Source of the DNA: Pseudomonadota bacterium
GTDB taxonomy: Bacteria; Pseudomonadota; Gammaproteobacteria; Acidiferrobacterales; Acidiferrobacteraceae
Direction: 5' to 3'
Assembly (NCBI GenBank): GCA_021816625.1
Contig: JAKAXM010000014.1
Location: forward strand, 1 to 46,413
Length of the DNA stretch: 46,413 bases
The notes beneath the pieces are model-generated. The model saw nothing but the letters and a program-made list of their open reading frames with translations. It had not been told where the DNA came from and did no database searches. Positions 1 to 9,262 of this stretch are shown in pieces (the first letter of the stretch is position 1; every line of letters begins with the position of its first letter). The translations under genes were made by a program, and so were the position numbers.

Positions 1-198
1 GACAACCTCGGGCGGCGCCCGGCCGCCATCTGCCGCGGTGGACCTCAACAGAGGGTTGTCGCTAATATACCGGTCGTAAGGGGCAGGAACAAGGGCACGG
101 TCATTGCAAGGGCCCGCAGCACGGACCACGACCAGTCAGGAGAGGTAAAAAAGCCTTACCGCGATACCCAGGGCCGGGCACCGCGGCCGCAGACCAAG

Positions 199-354
199 CT
201 ACTTGATCTTCGCCTCGCGATACGCAACATGCTTGCGCGCGACCGGGTCGAACTTTTTGATTTCGAACTTCTCGGTCATGGTCCGCTTGTTCTTTGTGGT
301 GGTATAAAAGTGGCCCGTGTCGGCACTCGATACAAGCTTGATCTTGTCGCGCAT
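199..354 (-). CDS. rpmG: 50S ribosomal protein L33
   Basis: Structural protein of the large ribosomal subunit. The minus strand reads a 51-residue protein beginning [20 protein letters not shown] and ending VAYREAKIK before TAG. This matches L33 in length and in the [12 protein letters not shown] core. It lacks the CxxC zinc pairs of the zinc-binding L33 form, so it is the C-minus type. It follows rpmB by 9 bases on the same strand, the usual rpmB-rpmG pair. The start ATG at 352-354 is preceded by AGAGGGAT, a workable ribosome binding site. Confidence 0.97.
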   Translation of the reverse strand: MRDKIKLVSSADTGHFYTTTKNKRTMTEKFEIKKFDPVARKHVAYREAKIK

Positions 355-363
355 ATCCCTCTC

Positions 364-600
364 CTAGACCGCTTCGCCGCGGGCCCGCATCTCGGCCAAC
401 ACGACGTCGATGCCGTTTTTATCGATCGTCCGCAGGGCATGGTGCGATAGACGCAGCCGCACCCAGCGCTTCTCGCTCTCCACCCACAACCGCCGATAAT
501 GCAGATTGGGTAAGAAACGTCGGCGCGTCTTGTTGTTGGCGTGCGACACGTTATTCCCGCTCATCGGCCGCTTGCCGGTGACCTGGCATACCTTAGACAT
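364..600 (-). CDS. rpmB: 50S ribosomal protein L28
   Basis: Large-subunit ribosomal protein of 78 residues, starting [20 protein letters not shown] and ending EMRARGEAV. The VCQVTGKRP start, the [10 protein letters not shown] stretch and the [17 protein letters not shown] core are the L28 signature. The frame stays open upstream for about 70 more codons, but the family start is the ATG at 598-600, which has a GGGGGTTACC sequence just upstream. It is the first gene of the rpmB-rpmG operon and is divergent from the formate-dehydrogenase-like gene. Confidence 0.97.
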   Translation of the reverse strand: MSKVCQVTGKRPMSGNNVSHANNKTRRRFLPNLHYRRLWVESEKRWVRLRLSHHALRTIDKNGIDVVLAEMRARGEAV

Positions 601-686
601 GGTAACCCCCGCTTGAATCGGGAAAGTATGCCACAGCATACCGCGCCCTGCCAATCCCCCAAGGCTTGGCGTTAGCCCAAAGCCGT

Positions 687-720
687 AATGTCCCCTCCGT
701 CCCTTTCTAAAATGTCCCCT
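687..720. repeat. Short direct repeat, 24-base period
   Basis: AATGTCCCCT occurs at 687-696 and 711-720 in the rpmB/fdhF intergenic region. Repeats of this kind occur at some insertion-sequence ends, but no transposase or inverted partner is present. It might also be a tandem regulator site for fdhF. Confidence 0.35.
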
Positions 721-853
721 TTTGCCGATGGGGGAGGCGGCAGCCGGCGGCTCGCACTTTGTGCCGATAACGGCGCGCCGAGGCTGTCCGTAAACTCGCC
801 ATGAGCCCACTCACACCGCACGCCCCTAGCCGGCGTGATCCGAAGGAGGCCTT

Positions 854-3829
854 GTGTCTGTCGATCCCAACCTGAGTCCTTGCGTCATTCGTGTAGACGA
901 TCAGGACATAGCCGCCGCGGTCGGAGAAAACCTTGTGGATGTCCTGGCCCGTGCCGACCGCTACATTCCCCACCTCTGTTACAACAAGGCGCTCGGGCCC
1001 CTGCAAACCTGCGACACCTGCTTTGTCAGCATCGGCGGCCTGCTCACGCGCGCCTGCAGCGTCCGCGCGGCCGACGGGCTCACCGTGCAGACCCGCGATG
1101 CGTCCTCCCAGGCCGCCCGCCGCGAGGGCATGGACCGCATCCTCGAAAAACACGAACTCTATTGCACGGTATGCGACAATAACAACGGGGATTGCGAGAT
1201 CCACGACGCCGTCGACCGCCTCGCGACGCGCCATCAGCGCTACACCTATCGATCCAAGCCCTATGCGGCGGATACTTCGAATCCCTTTTATACCTACGAC
1301 CCGCATCAGTGTATCCTCTGCGGCCGCTGCGTCGAGGCCTGCCAAAACATACAGGTCAATGAGACCCTGTCCATCGGCTGGGAGCTCGAATATCCCCGGG
1401 TCTTATGGGACGGGGGGCAACCGATCAACACGTCGAGTTGCGTCTCGTGCGGCCATTGCGTGACCGTTTGTCCCTGCAATGCCTTGATGGAAAACACGCT
1501 CCTCGGCGAAGCCGGCCCGTTTACTGGGTGGCCCGCGCCACTCAAGCGCGAGACGATCGACTTTGTGAAGGGCGTCGAGAAGGCCACCACCTTCATTCCG
1601 GTCACTGCCCTCTCGAAGATGGACCAGTGTCTGCGTCACAGCGAACAGAAGATCACCAAGACAGTCTGCACGTTTTGCGGGGTGGGCTGCTCCTTCGATG
1701 TCACCACCCGCGGCCGCCGTATCCTAAAGATCCAGCCCGAACACGGGCCTGCCAACGGCATATCGACCTGCGTCAAGGGCAAGTTCGCCTGGGACTTCGT
1801 AAACAGCCGCGATCGATTGGTAAAGCCCCTCATCCGCACGGGACAGAAGTTCCGGGAGGCCGAATGGGACGAGGCACTCGACCTTATCCACGCCCGCTTT
1901 AGCGCCATCCGCGCCGCCCATGGCCCTGATAGCCTCGGCTTCATTGCCACCAGCAAAGGCTCCAATGAAGAGGCCTACCTCACCCAGAAGTTTGCGCGCG
2001 CAATCATCGGCACCAACAATATCGACTGCACATCGCGCTACTGCCAAAGCCCGGCCACCCAGGGACTCACGCGGACCGTCGGCTACGCCGGCGATTCCGG
2101 GACCATGAACGATATCGACGAGGCCGGACTCGTATTGCTGGTCGGCACGAACACGGCCGACAGCCATCCGGTCCTGGCTACGCGCATCAAGCGCAGACAC
2201 AAGCGCGGCCAGGTCAAGATGATCGTAGTTGACCTTTTGCGTCATGAGATGGCCGAACGCGCCGATCTATTCTTGCGCCCCACGCCCGGTACCGATCTCG
2301 TGTGGATTTGTGCGGTGACCCGCTACCTACTCGACCACGGTCGCGAAGACCGGGAGTTCCTCGCCAACCGCGTGAACAACCTAGAGGCCCTGCGCCGCTC
2401 GCTCGCCCCATTCACACTGGAATTCGCGGAGGCCGAGACCGGAATAGCGAAAGCCGATCTCGTGCGCCTGGCCGACATGATCGGAGAGGCGCAGGGGGTG
2501 TGCGTCTTGTGGGCCATGGGCGTTACGCAGCGGACGACCGGCAGCGACACAAGCACGGCGATCTCGAACCTACTGCTGGTCACGGGTAATTACGGGAAAA
2601 AGGGCTCCGGTGCCTACCCCTTGCGCGGTCACAATAACGTCCAGGGGGCCGGCGACTTCGGGGCCATTTCCGAAGACCTACCCGGTTACCTCAAGGTCTC
2701 GGATCCCAAGGCTCGGGAGCACGTGGCCAGGGCCTGGGGGGTGCCGGTGCCGGCCAGACCGGGCCTGAATAACCACAACATGATCGACGCCGCCCACCGC
2801 GGCGACCTGCGCGCCATGTACATCATCGGCGAGGACACGGCTGTCGTGGACGCGCACACGACCCACACCCAGGAGGCACTCACGAAACTCGACTTCCTGG
2901 TCGTACAAGACGTCTTTCTGACCACGACCGCACAATTCGCCGACGTGGTCTTACCCGCCTGCCCGAGCCTCGAGAAGGAAGGTACCTTCGTGAATACCGA
3001 GCGGCGCATACAACGCTTCGAAGCGGCCATGCCGCCGCTTGGAGAATCGAAACCGGATTGGCTGATCCTGTGCGAACTGGCCCAGCGCTTCGGCCACCGC
3101 TGGGACTATGTCTCACCGCGGGAGATCATGTCGGAGGTGACCAAGGTGGCGCCCCTCTTTGCCGGGGCTAGCTATGACCGCCTGGAAGGGTATCAGTCGG
3201 TCGTGTGGCCCGTAGACGCCCAAGGTCACTCGGAGACACTGCTCTATACCAAGACCTTCCCTACCGAGGACGGCAAGGCCACGCTCTACCCCGTCTCCTG
3301 GCATCCCCCGGTGGAGCGTGCCGATGCGCAATTCGATCTAACACTCAATAATGGCCGGGTTCTGGAGCACTTCCAGGAGGGCAACCTCACGGCCCGCGTG
3401 CCCGGCATCCTCTCCAAGGTCAATGAGTTCTACGTCGAGATGTCGCACGAACTGGCGGCCGAGCTCGGCATCAAGACCGGGGCGCGGGTGCAGCTCACCT
3501 CCCGGCGCGGCAGCGTCGAGGCGGCTGTCTGGGTGAGTCCACGCGTTACGGGACGCGAATTATTCACAGTCGAGTTTTCGCTGCAGGAACCCATAAACCG
3601 CCTGACCGGAAACCACGCCGACCCAGCCACCTCGACCCCCGCCTTCAAGGAGCTTGCCGTGACACTCAAGGTCTTGACGAAAGAAGGTCCTTCCCCCATA
3701 CCGCGTTCAAACCCGCGCTTTGGCAAGCGCACCCCGCAAAGCGGGGTCGAGGTCGAACGGAAGTGGCGACGCGCCGATTATCGCCCAGTCCCGGACGTCA
3801 TCGCCGCGCGCGGCACGGGCCAGTCATGA
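854..3829 (+). CDS. fdhF: Formate-dehydrogenase-like molybdopterin oxidoreductase (FdhF/YjgC type, cysteine form)
   Basis: A 991-residue cytoplasmic molybdenum or tungsten bis-MGD enzyme, probably oxidising formate to CO2. Domains in order: an N-terminal 2Fe-2S domain (C42, C53, C56, C68); a His/Cys 4Fe-4S site (H100, C104, C107, C114); two ferredoxin-type 4Fe-4S clusters (C153-C163 and C196-C206); the 4Fe-4S motif of the catalytic domain (C272, C275, C279, C306); then the molybdopterin and dinucleotide-binding domains. The predicted metal ligand is C397, so no selenocysteine is needed. The residue after it is Gln where classical formate dehydrogenases have His, a point shared with the Bacillus YjgC/YrhE group as I recall it. 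GTG start with AAGGAGG at 843-849. The stop overlaps the DUF1641 gene by 4 bases, so the two are translationally coupled. No separate NAD- or quinone-reducing subunit is adjacent. Confidence 0.9.
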   Translation: MSVDPNLSPCVIRVDDQDIAAAVGENLVDVLARADRYIPHLCYNKALGPLQTCDTCFVSIGGLLTRACSVRAADGLTVQTRDASSQAARREGMDRILEKHELYCTVCDNNNGDCEIHDAVDRLATRHQRYTYRSKPYAADTSNPFYTYDPHQCILCGRCVEACQNIQVNETLSIGWELEYPRVLWDGGQPINTSSCVSCGHCVTVCPCNALMENTLLGEAGPFTGWPAPLKRETIDFVKGVEKATTFIPVTALSKMDQCLRHSEQKITKTVCTFCGVGCSFDVTTRGRRILKIQPEHGPANGISTCVKGKFAWDFVNSRDRLVKPLIRTGQKFREAEWDEALDLIHARFSAIRAAHGPDSLGFIATSKGSNEEAYLTQKFARAIIGTNNIDCTSRYCQSPATQGLTRTVGYAGDSGTMNDIDEAGLVLLVGTNTADSHPVLATRIKRRHKRGQVKMIVVDLLRHEMAERADLFLRPTPGTDLVWICAVTRYLLDHGREDREFLANRVNNLEALRRSLAPFTLEFAEAETGIAKADLVRLADMIGEAQGVCVLWAMGVTQRTTGSDTSTAISNLLLVTGNYGKKGSGAYPLRGHNNVQGAGDFGAISEDLPGYLKVSDPKAREHVARAWGVPVPARPGLNNHNMIDAAHRGDLRAMYIIGEDTAVVDAHTTHTQEALTKLDFLVVQDVFLTTTAQFADVVLPACPSLEKEGTFVNTERRIQRFEAAMPPLGESKPDWLILCELAQRFGHRWDYVSPREIMSEVTKVAPLFAGASYDRLEGYQSVVWPVDAQGHSETLLYTKTFPTEDGKATLYPVSWHPPVERADAQFDLTLNNGRVLEHFQEGNLTARVPGILSKVNEFYVEMSHELAAELGIKTGARVQLTSRRGSVEAAVWVSPRVTGRELFTVEFSLQEPINRLTGNHADPATSTPAFKELAVTLKVLTKEGPSPIPRSNPRFGKRTPQSGVEVERKWRRADYRPVPDVIAARGTGQS

Positions 3830-4308
3830 GCGCGCTCATCCGTCATCACCCGGTGCGCCCCGAAGAGGCGGTCGCCGACCAGGAGCTGGCCGCGCTCGTG
3901 CAGGCCCTGTCGGACCATGGCATTTTGCGCTTCGCCACGGCCTTCGTCCGCGCCCTCCCCCATACCAGCCTGATCGTCGCCCGCGGCCTCAACGCGGAGG
4001 CCTCTCGCACGGTTATCCAAAACGTCGTCGCCTTGCTCGCCGCCATGGGGCGCGTGCCGCCCGATGATTTTGCGCATTTCCTGGAGGCGGTGTCCCGGGC
4101 GACCCGCGATGTGGAACAGGAAGCGGCGAACGGCGGCGGCCCAAACGGGGAGCCCCCCGGCCTTCGGGGCGCCTACCACCTCCTGCAAGACGACGCGCTC
4201 TGGCATGCCCTCGGACCCCTGCTTGATGGTCTCAAGGCCTTCGGCGACGCCCTGGGGCACCGCGCGCATCCCCAGGCACCCGAACAACCGCCGGGGCCGC
4301 TCCTTTAG
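3826..4308 (+). CDS. DUF1641 protein, partner of the FdhF-like enzyme (YjgD/YrhD type)
   Basis: A 160-residue soluble protein starting MSALIRHHPVRPEEAVADQE. The central segment (LVQALSDHGILRFATAF, then SLIVARGLNAEASRTVIQNV) looks like the DUF1641 region of the small proteins encoded right after yjgC/yrhE-type formate dehydrogenases in Bacillus and others. Its molecular role is not established; a dedicated assembly or electron-transfer partner is a reasonable guess from the strict gene pairing. The ATG at 3826 overlaps the stop of the oxidoreductase gene (ATGA). The C-terminal 40 residues are rich in Pro, Gly and His and probably disordered. Confidence 0.75.
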   Translation: MSALIRHHPVRPEEAVADQELAALVQALSDHGILRFATAFVRALPHTSLIVARGLNAEASRTVIQNVVALLAAMGRVPPDDFAHFLEAVSRATRDVEQEAANGGGPNGEPPGLRGAYHLLQDDALWHALGPLLDGLKAFGDALGHRAHPQAPEQPPGPLL

Positions 4309-4321
4309 GGGTTGGCCGCTG

Positions 4322-4996
4322 TCATAGCCACCCGCGCTCCTTGAAGGAGACGACATGCCCGTCCCCTACGACCAGGTGGTCAACGACACGCACGCCGATG
4401 AGACCCAGGGCCTCCGCTAAGCGCATGGTGAGGTCACGGTCGGCTAGGCTCGGCTCCGCATGGCCCGAGGGATGGTTGTGGACAAAGATGGTGGCGGCGG
4501 CATTATGGAAGAGGGCGCGCTTGACGACCTCACGGGGATAAACGACGGCACCGTCGATGGTCCCCTCGAAGAGCACCTCCTCGACCAGCAAGCGGTGACG
4601 GATATCCAGGAACAAACAGGCAAAGGCCTCGCGTGGGCGATCCCGGAAGGCGGCCAGCAAATAGCGGCGTGTCACGAGCGACGAGGCGAGCACCGTCTCC
4701 CGGCGCAACGTCTCACCTAAGTGCCGCCGCCCCATCTCCAGAATGGCGCGCACCATGGCATACTTAGCAGGCCCCAAGCCCTGCGTCTCGCAAAAGACCT
4801 GTTGATCTGCGGTGAGCAGTCCGCGCAGCCCCCCGAGTCGCCCGAGCACGGCGCGCGCTACGTCGACCGCGGTCTTGCCGCTTACGCCGGTCCTTAGGAC
4901 GATAGCCAATAACTCGGCATCGGATAAGGCTTCGGGCCCGTATTGCAGCAAGCGCTCGCGCGGGCGTTCATCCACAGGCCAAGCGGAAATGGTCAT
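4322..4996 (-). CDS. radC: RadC family JAB/MPN-domain protein
   Basis: A 224-residue RadC/YeeS-family protein. The N-terminal half carries a helix-hairpin-helix-like region ([18 protein letters not shown] and [15 protein letters not shown]). The C-terminal half is a JAB1/MPN metal-binding domain with the motif [16 protein letters not shown]. That motif plus the upstream Glu in [10 protein letters not shown] gives a complete JAMM-type zinc site. The name comes from a mis-assigned radiation phenotype, and the biochemical activity is unresolved. It is divergent from coaBC and convergent with the DUF1641 gene, the common proteobacterial radC/coaBC arrangement. Confidence 0.93.
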   Translation of the reverse strand: MTISAWPVDERPRERLLQYGPEALSDAELLAIVLRTGVSGKTAVDVARAVLGRLGGLRGLLTADQQVFCETQGLGPAKYAMVRAILEMGRRHLGETLRRETVLASSLVTRRYLLAAFRDRPREAFACLFLDIRHRLLVEEVLFEGTIDGAVVYPREVVKRALFHNAAATIFVHNHPSGHAEPSLADRDLTMRLAEALGLIGVRVVDHLVVGDGHVVSFKERGWL

Positions 4997-5085
4997 AAGC
5001 GCTCCTTGCCGTTACCATAGCAGTAAGCAGGCGCGGGCGCCGTCCGGCAAATCGCCGGGCCTCCTCAGGACGCCGGGAGAACACC

Positions 5086-6285
5086 ATGGAAAACACGCGG
5101 CAGCTGGCGGGCCGGCACGTATTACTCGGGGTCACCGGAGGCATTGCCGCCTACAAGGTGCCGGAGCTCGTGCGCCGACTGCGGGAGCGCGGGGCTGACG
5201 TGCGCGTCGTGCTCTCGCACAGCGCCTCGCAATTCGTCGCGCCCGGGGCGCTCGCCGCGCTCGGGACGCCGCCGCTTGTCGAGACCGCCGAGGGCATGCT
5301 CCATATCGACCTGGCGCGCTGGGCGGACGTCATCGTCATTGCTCCGGCCACCGCCCATGTGCTGGCGCGTCTTGCCCACGGTCTGGCAGATGATCTGCTC
5401 ACTACGACCTGCCTCGCGAGCACGGCACCCATCTATCTCGCCCCGGCCATGAATCAGGCGATGTGGCAAAACGCCGCTACCCAGGACAATCGGGCCGCCC
5501 TGAGCGCCCGGGGATTGGCCTTCATCGGTCCGGCCGAGGGCGCACAGGCCTGTGGCGATACAGGGCCTGGGCGCATGGCCGAGGTGGCCGAGATCCTAGC
5601 CGCCCTCGAGGATCGTAGTCACGGCACGGCCCTACAGGGGGTGCGGGCGGTGGTGACCGCCGGACCGACCTATGAGCCCCTGGATGCGGCGCGTGGCGTG
5701 ACCAATCGCAGTTCGGGAAAGATGGGCTATGCGATCGCCGCCGCCCTGGCAGAGCAGGGCGCCTCCGTGACGCTGGTCTCGGGGCCCACGTCGCTCGCCA
5801 CACCCCACGGGGTCCGTAAGGTCCCGGTCCTGACCGCGCTCGATATGCACAGCGCGGTGTTGGCCCAGCGCGACCATATGCAGCTATTCGTGGGGGCAGC
5901 AGCAGTCGCCGACTACCGGCCGCAAACGGCTTTGCCGGCCAAGCTCAAAAAAAGCGGGGACACCCTGACTGTGACCTTCGTGCGCAATCCCGATATCCTG
6001 GCCGAGGTAGCCGCCCTTGCGCCCGCACCGTTTACCGTGGGGTTCGCCGCCGAGACCCACGATCTCGAGGCCTATGCGCGCGAAAAGCTCATGCGCAAAG
6101 GCCTAGACCTCATTGTCGCCAACCCGATCGATGAGCCAGGAACGGGCTTTGCAAGCGACCATAACCGCGTCACGCTCATCGACCGCGACGGCACATATCC
6201 CTGGGCATCGGCACCCAAAACCGAGATTGCCCGCCGTCTCGCGCTCGAGATCGGCCAACGCTTAGCGAGACGGAGTCACGCATGA
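5086..6285 (+). CDS. coaBC: Bifunctional phosphopantothenoylcysteine decarboxylase / phosphopantothenate-cysteine ligase
   Basis: Performs steps two and three of coenzyme A synthesis: CTP-dependent ligation of cysteine to 4'-phosphopantothenate, then FMN-dependent decarboxylation. The CoaC domain (about 1-190) has [10 protein letters not shown], the catalytic-His region HIDLARWAD, the PAMNQAMW motif and the [12 protein letters not shown] flap cysteine. The CoaB domain (about 190-399) has [20 protein letters not shown] and the KLKK lysines. The length of 399 residues is normal. It overlaps dut by 4 bases (ATGA), the standard coaBC-dut operon. Confidence 0.96.
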   Translation: MENTRQLAGRHVLLGVTGGIAAYKVPELVRRLRERGADVRVVLSHSASQFVAPGALAALGTPPLVETAEGMLHIDLARWADVIVIAPATAHVLARLAHGLADDLLTTTCLASTAPIYLAPAMNQAMWQNAATQDNRAALSARGLAFIGPAEGAQACGDTGPGRMAEVAEILAALEDRSHGTALQGVRAVVTAGPTYEPLDAARGVTNRSSGKMGYAIAAALAEQGASVTLVSGPTSLATPHGVRKVPVLTALDMHSAVLAQRDHMQLFVGAAAVADYRPQTALPAKLKKSGDTLTVTFVRNPDILAEVAALAPAPFTVGFAAETHDLEAYAREKLMRKGLDLIVANPIDEPGTGFASDHNRVTLIDRDGTYPWASAPKTEIARRLALEIGQRLARRSHA

Positions 6286-6743
6286 ACGAAGACACGGTGG
6301 ATTTGAAGATTCTGGACCCGCGCTACGGCCGGGATTTTCCACTGCCTACCTACGCCACCCCCGGGTCAGCCGCGCTCGATTTACGTGCCTGTCTTAGTGA
6401 ACCGCTCACACTTGTGCCGGACGCCTGCCAGATGATTCCCGCCGGGCTTGCCATACATCTGAAGAACCCGCGGCTCGCGGCTTTGATCCTGCCCCGCTCC
6501 GGCCTCGGCCATAAGGGCCTCATCCTCGGCAATTCGGTAGGCCTCATCGATTCCGACTATCAGGGCGAACTGCGCCTATCCTGCTGGAATCGCGGGACCG
6601 AGGATTTGACCATACACCCAGGTGACCGGATTGCGCAGCTGCTGATCGTGCCCATCGTGATCCCGCGTTTCGAGATCGTGGCCGAGTTCGCCGAAACGAC
6701 CATCCGGGGCCGTGAAGGTTTCGGCCACTCCGGTAAAAATTGA
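6282..6743 (+). CDS. dut: Deoxyuridine 5'-triphosphate nucleotidohydrolase (dUTPase)
   Basis: Hydrolyses dUTP to dUMP and pyrophosphate, keeping uracil out of DNA and supplying dUMP for thymidylate synthesis. The 153-residue protein shows all five trimeric-dUTPase motifs: [42 protein letters not shown] and the C-terminal GREGFGHSG lid. It is coupled to coaBC by an ATGA overlap. It functionally follows the intein-bearing dCTP deaminase encoded at 10.8-12.1 kb, which makes dUTP from dCTP. Confidence 0.97.
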   Translation: MNEDTVDLKILDPRYGRDFPLPTYATPGSAALDLRACLSEPLTLVPDACQMIPAGLAIHLKNPRLAALILPRSGLGHKGLILGNSVGLIDSDYQGELRLSCWNRGTEDLTIHPGDRIAQLLIVPIVIPRFEIVAEFAETTIRGREGFGHSGKN

Positions 6744-6785
6744 ACAGAACGACCCGTCTTAGACTAGCCAGGAGACCAATAAGTC

Positions 6786-8210
6786 ATGGATGTCACCCCC
6801 TCTTCATCGCCACAACCCCCGTCCGGCCTGCCGCCGCGCGGGATCTTTAAATCCTACGATATCCGGGGAGTGGTCGATCAAGAACTAAACGCCGCCCACG
6901 TCCGCGCCATAGGACAGGCGATCGGCAGCGAAGCCCGGGACCGCAGCCAGTCTACGGTTGTAATCGCCCGCGACGGCCGCTTGTCCGGTCCCGCCCTGCT
7001 GGAGGCCCTGGGCCAAGGCTTGAACGAAAGCGGTTGCGAGGTCATCAATATCGGCCTGGTACCTACCCCACTTCTCTACTTCGCCACCACCGTGTTCGGG
7101 ACCGGTTCCGGGGTAATGCTCACCGGGAGCCACAACCCCCCGCAATACAATGGCCTAAAGATCTTACTCGACGGAGAGACCCTGTCCGGGCCGCAGATCA
7201 CAGGCCTTTATGAAAGACTGGTGGCCGGCCGGCTTGCCCGTGGCCATGGCGCCACGCGCGCCGCGGATGTGCGTGCGACCTATCTGGAGCGGGTCTTGAG
7301 CGACGTCCGCTTGGCGCGCCCCCTCAAAATCGTCATAGACTGCGGCAATGGTGCAACCGGGGAGATCGCGCCCACGCTCTTCAAGGCCTTGGGTTGTGAG
7401 GTCACGACGCTGTTTGGCGAGATCGACGGGCGTTTCCCCAACCATCACCCGGATCCAAGCCAGGTCGAGAATCTCAAAGATCTGCAGGAACGGGTCGTAC
7501 GCGACGGCGCCGATGTCGGCCTTGCCTTCGACGGCGATGGTGATCGGCTTGCCGTGGTCGCACCTGACGGCGCCATCATCTGGCCGGACCGTCAGCTCAT
7601 CCTGTTTGCTCGGGACGTTCTGTCCCGGCATCCGGGCGGCAAGATCCTCTATGACGTCAAATGCTCGCGAGCCTTGGATGCGGCCATCCGGGAGGCGGGT
7701 GGACAGCCTCTCATGTGGAAAACCGGCCATTCCTTCATCAAGGCGCGGCTGCGGCAAGGCGACATCCTGCTCGCAGGCGAGATGAGCGGGCACATATTCT
7801 TCAAGGAACGTTGGACAGGCTTCGATGACGGCCTCTATGCCGGCGCCCGCCTTCTTGAGTTGCTCACGAAAAACCCGCAACCGCCGGCCCAGATATTCGC
7901 TGCGCTGCCCAACACGGTGAACACCCCGGAGATCCAGATCCCGCTTAGCGAGAGCCCCCACGCCGTGGTGGATCTGCTCGTCAAGGCCGCCCGCTTCCCC
8001 GACGCCCAGGTGACGACCATAGACGGCCTGCGGGTGGACTTTCCTGACGGGTTCGGTCTCGTGCGGGCCTCCAACACGACACCGACCCTCGTGTTGCGCT
8101 TCGAAGGGACCAGCGCGACGGCCCTGACCCGTATCGAGAGCCGGTTCCGGGAGCTTGTGCGGGCGGTGCGGCCACAACTCGCGGATTGGACGACGCACAA
8201 AGACGTGTAA
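6786..8210 (+). CDS. algC: Phosphomannomutase/phosphoglucomutase (AlgC-like)
   Basis: Interconverts hexose-1- and hexose-6-phosphates for cell-envelope polysaccharide precursors. The 474-residue protein has the four domains of the alpha-D-phosphohexomutase family: the phosphoserine loop TGSHNPPQYNGLKI, the metal-binding loop DGDGDRLAVV, the sugar-binding loop EMSGHIFF and the phosphate-binding RASNTTPTLVLRFEG at the C terminus. It lies 42 bases after dut, the position algC takes in Pseudomonas-type genomes (coaBC-dut-algC), but argB does not follow. Whether mannose or glucose phosphates are preferred cannot be read from the sequence. Confidence 0.92.
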   Translation: MDVTPSSSPQPPSGLPPRGIFKSYDIRGVVDQELNAAHVRAIGQAIGSEARDRSQSTVVIARDGRLSGPALLEALGQGLNESGCEVINIGLVPTPLLYFATTVFGTGSGVMLTGSHNPPQYNGLKILLDGETLSGPQITGLYERLVAGRLARGHGATRAADVRATYLERVLSDVRLARPLKIVIDCGNGATGEIAPTLFKALGCEVTTLFGEIDGRFPNHHPDPSQVENLKDLQERVVRDGADVGLAFDGDGDRLAVVAPDGAIIWPDRQLILFARDVLSRHPGGKILYDVKCSRALDAAIREAGGQPLMWKTGHSFIKARLRQGDILLAGEMSGHIFFKERWTGFDDGLYAGARLLELLTKNPQPPAQIFAALPNTVNTPEIQIPLSESPHAVVDLLVKAARFPDAQVTTIDGLRVDFPDGFGLVRASNTTPTLVLRFEGTSATALTRIESRFRELVRAVRPQLADWTTHKDV

Positions 8211-8328
8211 TTATTCCCAGAGAATTTACGGGTCGGCGGGCGCCTGTGGGTTGTCATAGGAAGCGATTCGCGCGATCCTTTAGGGTCTATAAACATCAGT
8301 CCGACCTGACACGAGGAGATATAACACC

Positions 8329-8835
8329 ATGCGCCGATTCCTGATGGGGGCCGCCTTCGCCCTGGCTTCCGCTGGCCCCTGCTATGCGCACAACCCCTTG
8401 AACGCGATCCAGGGCCCGCGGATCGACCTTGATAAGACGGTAATCAAGGTCCCGCTCGCCAAGGGCGTCTCCCCCAAGGATGCGCTGCAGGCCATGAAGA
8501 TCGAGGCGGACACCGTCAACATGAAGTATGTAGGCGACCTCCCGCTCTCGAAGCAGCTGAAGAACATGGGGATCAAGTCCGGCCTCCTGACAGTCTACGA
8601 GTTCTGCAGCCCGCCGATCGCGCACCTCATGGTGGATGCCGACCCGGCCTTCGCCGCATACCTGCCCTGCCGGATCACGATGGTGGCGGCACACGGGCGT
8701 GTGTGGCTTGAGATGCTGAACCTAAACATGATCATCGACGGCTCCCACCTGAGCGGTAAACTACGTACCCAGGCCTTGCGCGTGCGCAACGACCTCGACT
8801 CGATCCTGTGGGCTGGCGCCAAGGGCAACTGGTAG
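8329..8835 (+). CDS. Secreted DUF302-domain protein
   Basis: A 168-residue protein with a clear signal peptide (MRRFLMGAAFALASAGPCYA, cleavage after CYA). The mature part resembles the DUF302 family (central GIKSGLLTVYEFCSPPIAHL, then LPCRITMVAAHGRVWLEMLN), here at the far end of the family's range. The function is unknown; periplasmic location is inferred from the signal peptide. Strong ribosome binding site ACGAGGAGAT. It overlaps the following DsrE-like gene by 28 bases, so the two are probably co-translated. Confidence 0.7.
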   Translation: MRRFLMGAAFALASAGPCYAHNPLNAIQGPRIDLDKTVIKVPLAKGVSPKDALQAMKIEADTVNMKYVGDLPLSKQLKNMGIKSGLLTVYEFCSPPIAHLMVDADPAFAAYLPCRITMVAAHGRVWLEMLNLNMIIDGSHLSGKLRTQALRVRNDLDSILWAGAKGNW

Positions 8836-9254
8836 CCGGCGCCCGAAGGACAGCGGGCGCCGCCGCGCTCGCAGTCCTTCTCGGGGCTTGGCCACACATC
8901 GGGCTTGCGCATTCGGCCGGCGTCGTCTTTCAAATAAGCGCACGCTCGCCCGTGACCTGGAAGGTTGCGGTTCACAACGTTCATAACCTCGAACAGGCCC
9001 TGAAACCCCATGAGCCGCACATCGAGATCGTCGTCTTTGGGCCGGCCATCCCCATGCTCGCACGACAATCCCCCGTCGCACCCGCCCTTAGGGCCCTGCA
9101 CCGGTCCGGCGTCACCATCGCAACCTGCGCGCGCGGCGCGCACCGGCGGGGATTTACGGCAGCCACGCTCTTGCCTTTCGTACACTTCATACCGTCCGGG
9201 ATCGCCGAAATCGTGCGCCTCGAGCGCGCCGGCTGGGCCTACGTGCGCCCCTGA
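8808..9254 (+). CDS. Secreted DsrE/DsrF-like protein
   Basis: A 148-residue protein from a GTG start inside the DUF302 gene; no later start leaves an intact export signal. Residues 1-34 form a signal peptide ending HIGLA. The mature part has the DsrE-like fold pattern VVFQISARSPVTWKVAVHNV, then IEIVVFGPAIPML, SGVTIATCARG and a C-terminal GWAYVRP. C107 occupies the position of the conserved cysteine in the intracellular sulfur-oxidation DsrE/F-like family. Cytoplasmic DsrE proteins carry sulfur; a periplasmic relative with one cysteine could do so outside, but this is inference. Confidence 0.75.
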   Translation: MGWRQGQLVAGARRTAGAAALAVLLGAWPHIGLAHSAGVVFQISARSPVTWKVAVHNVHNLEQALKPHEPHIEIVVFGPAIPMLARQSPVAPALRALHRSGVTIATCARGAHRRGFTAATLLPFVHFIPSGIAEIVRLERAGWAYVRP

Positions 9255-9262
9255 CTGAGATC

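Noticed and set aside
1-198. Possible RNA gene or strong terminator downstream of rpmG
   Set aside because: No tRNA-like cloverleaf is visible. The only hairpin (GGTAA...TTACC around 145-161) is weak and not followed by a proper T run on the minus strand.
601-810. N-terminal extension of about 70 codons in front of rpmB
   Set aside because: L28 homology begins exactly at [12 protein letters not shown], and a ribosome binding site sits before that ATG; the extension has no protein-like composition.
7164-8198. 344-codon minus-strand frame opposite the phosphomannomutase gene
   Set aside because: It mirrors the codon structure of a clearly homologous gene on the plus strand; high GC produces long antisense frames and the translated sequence resembles no family.
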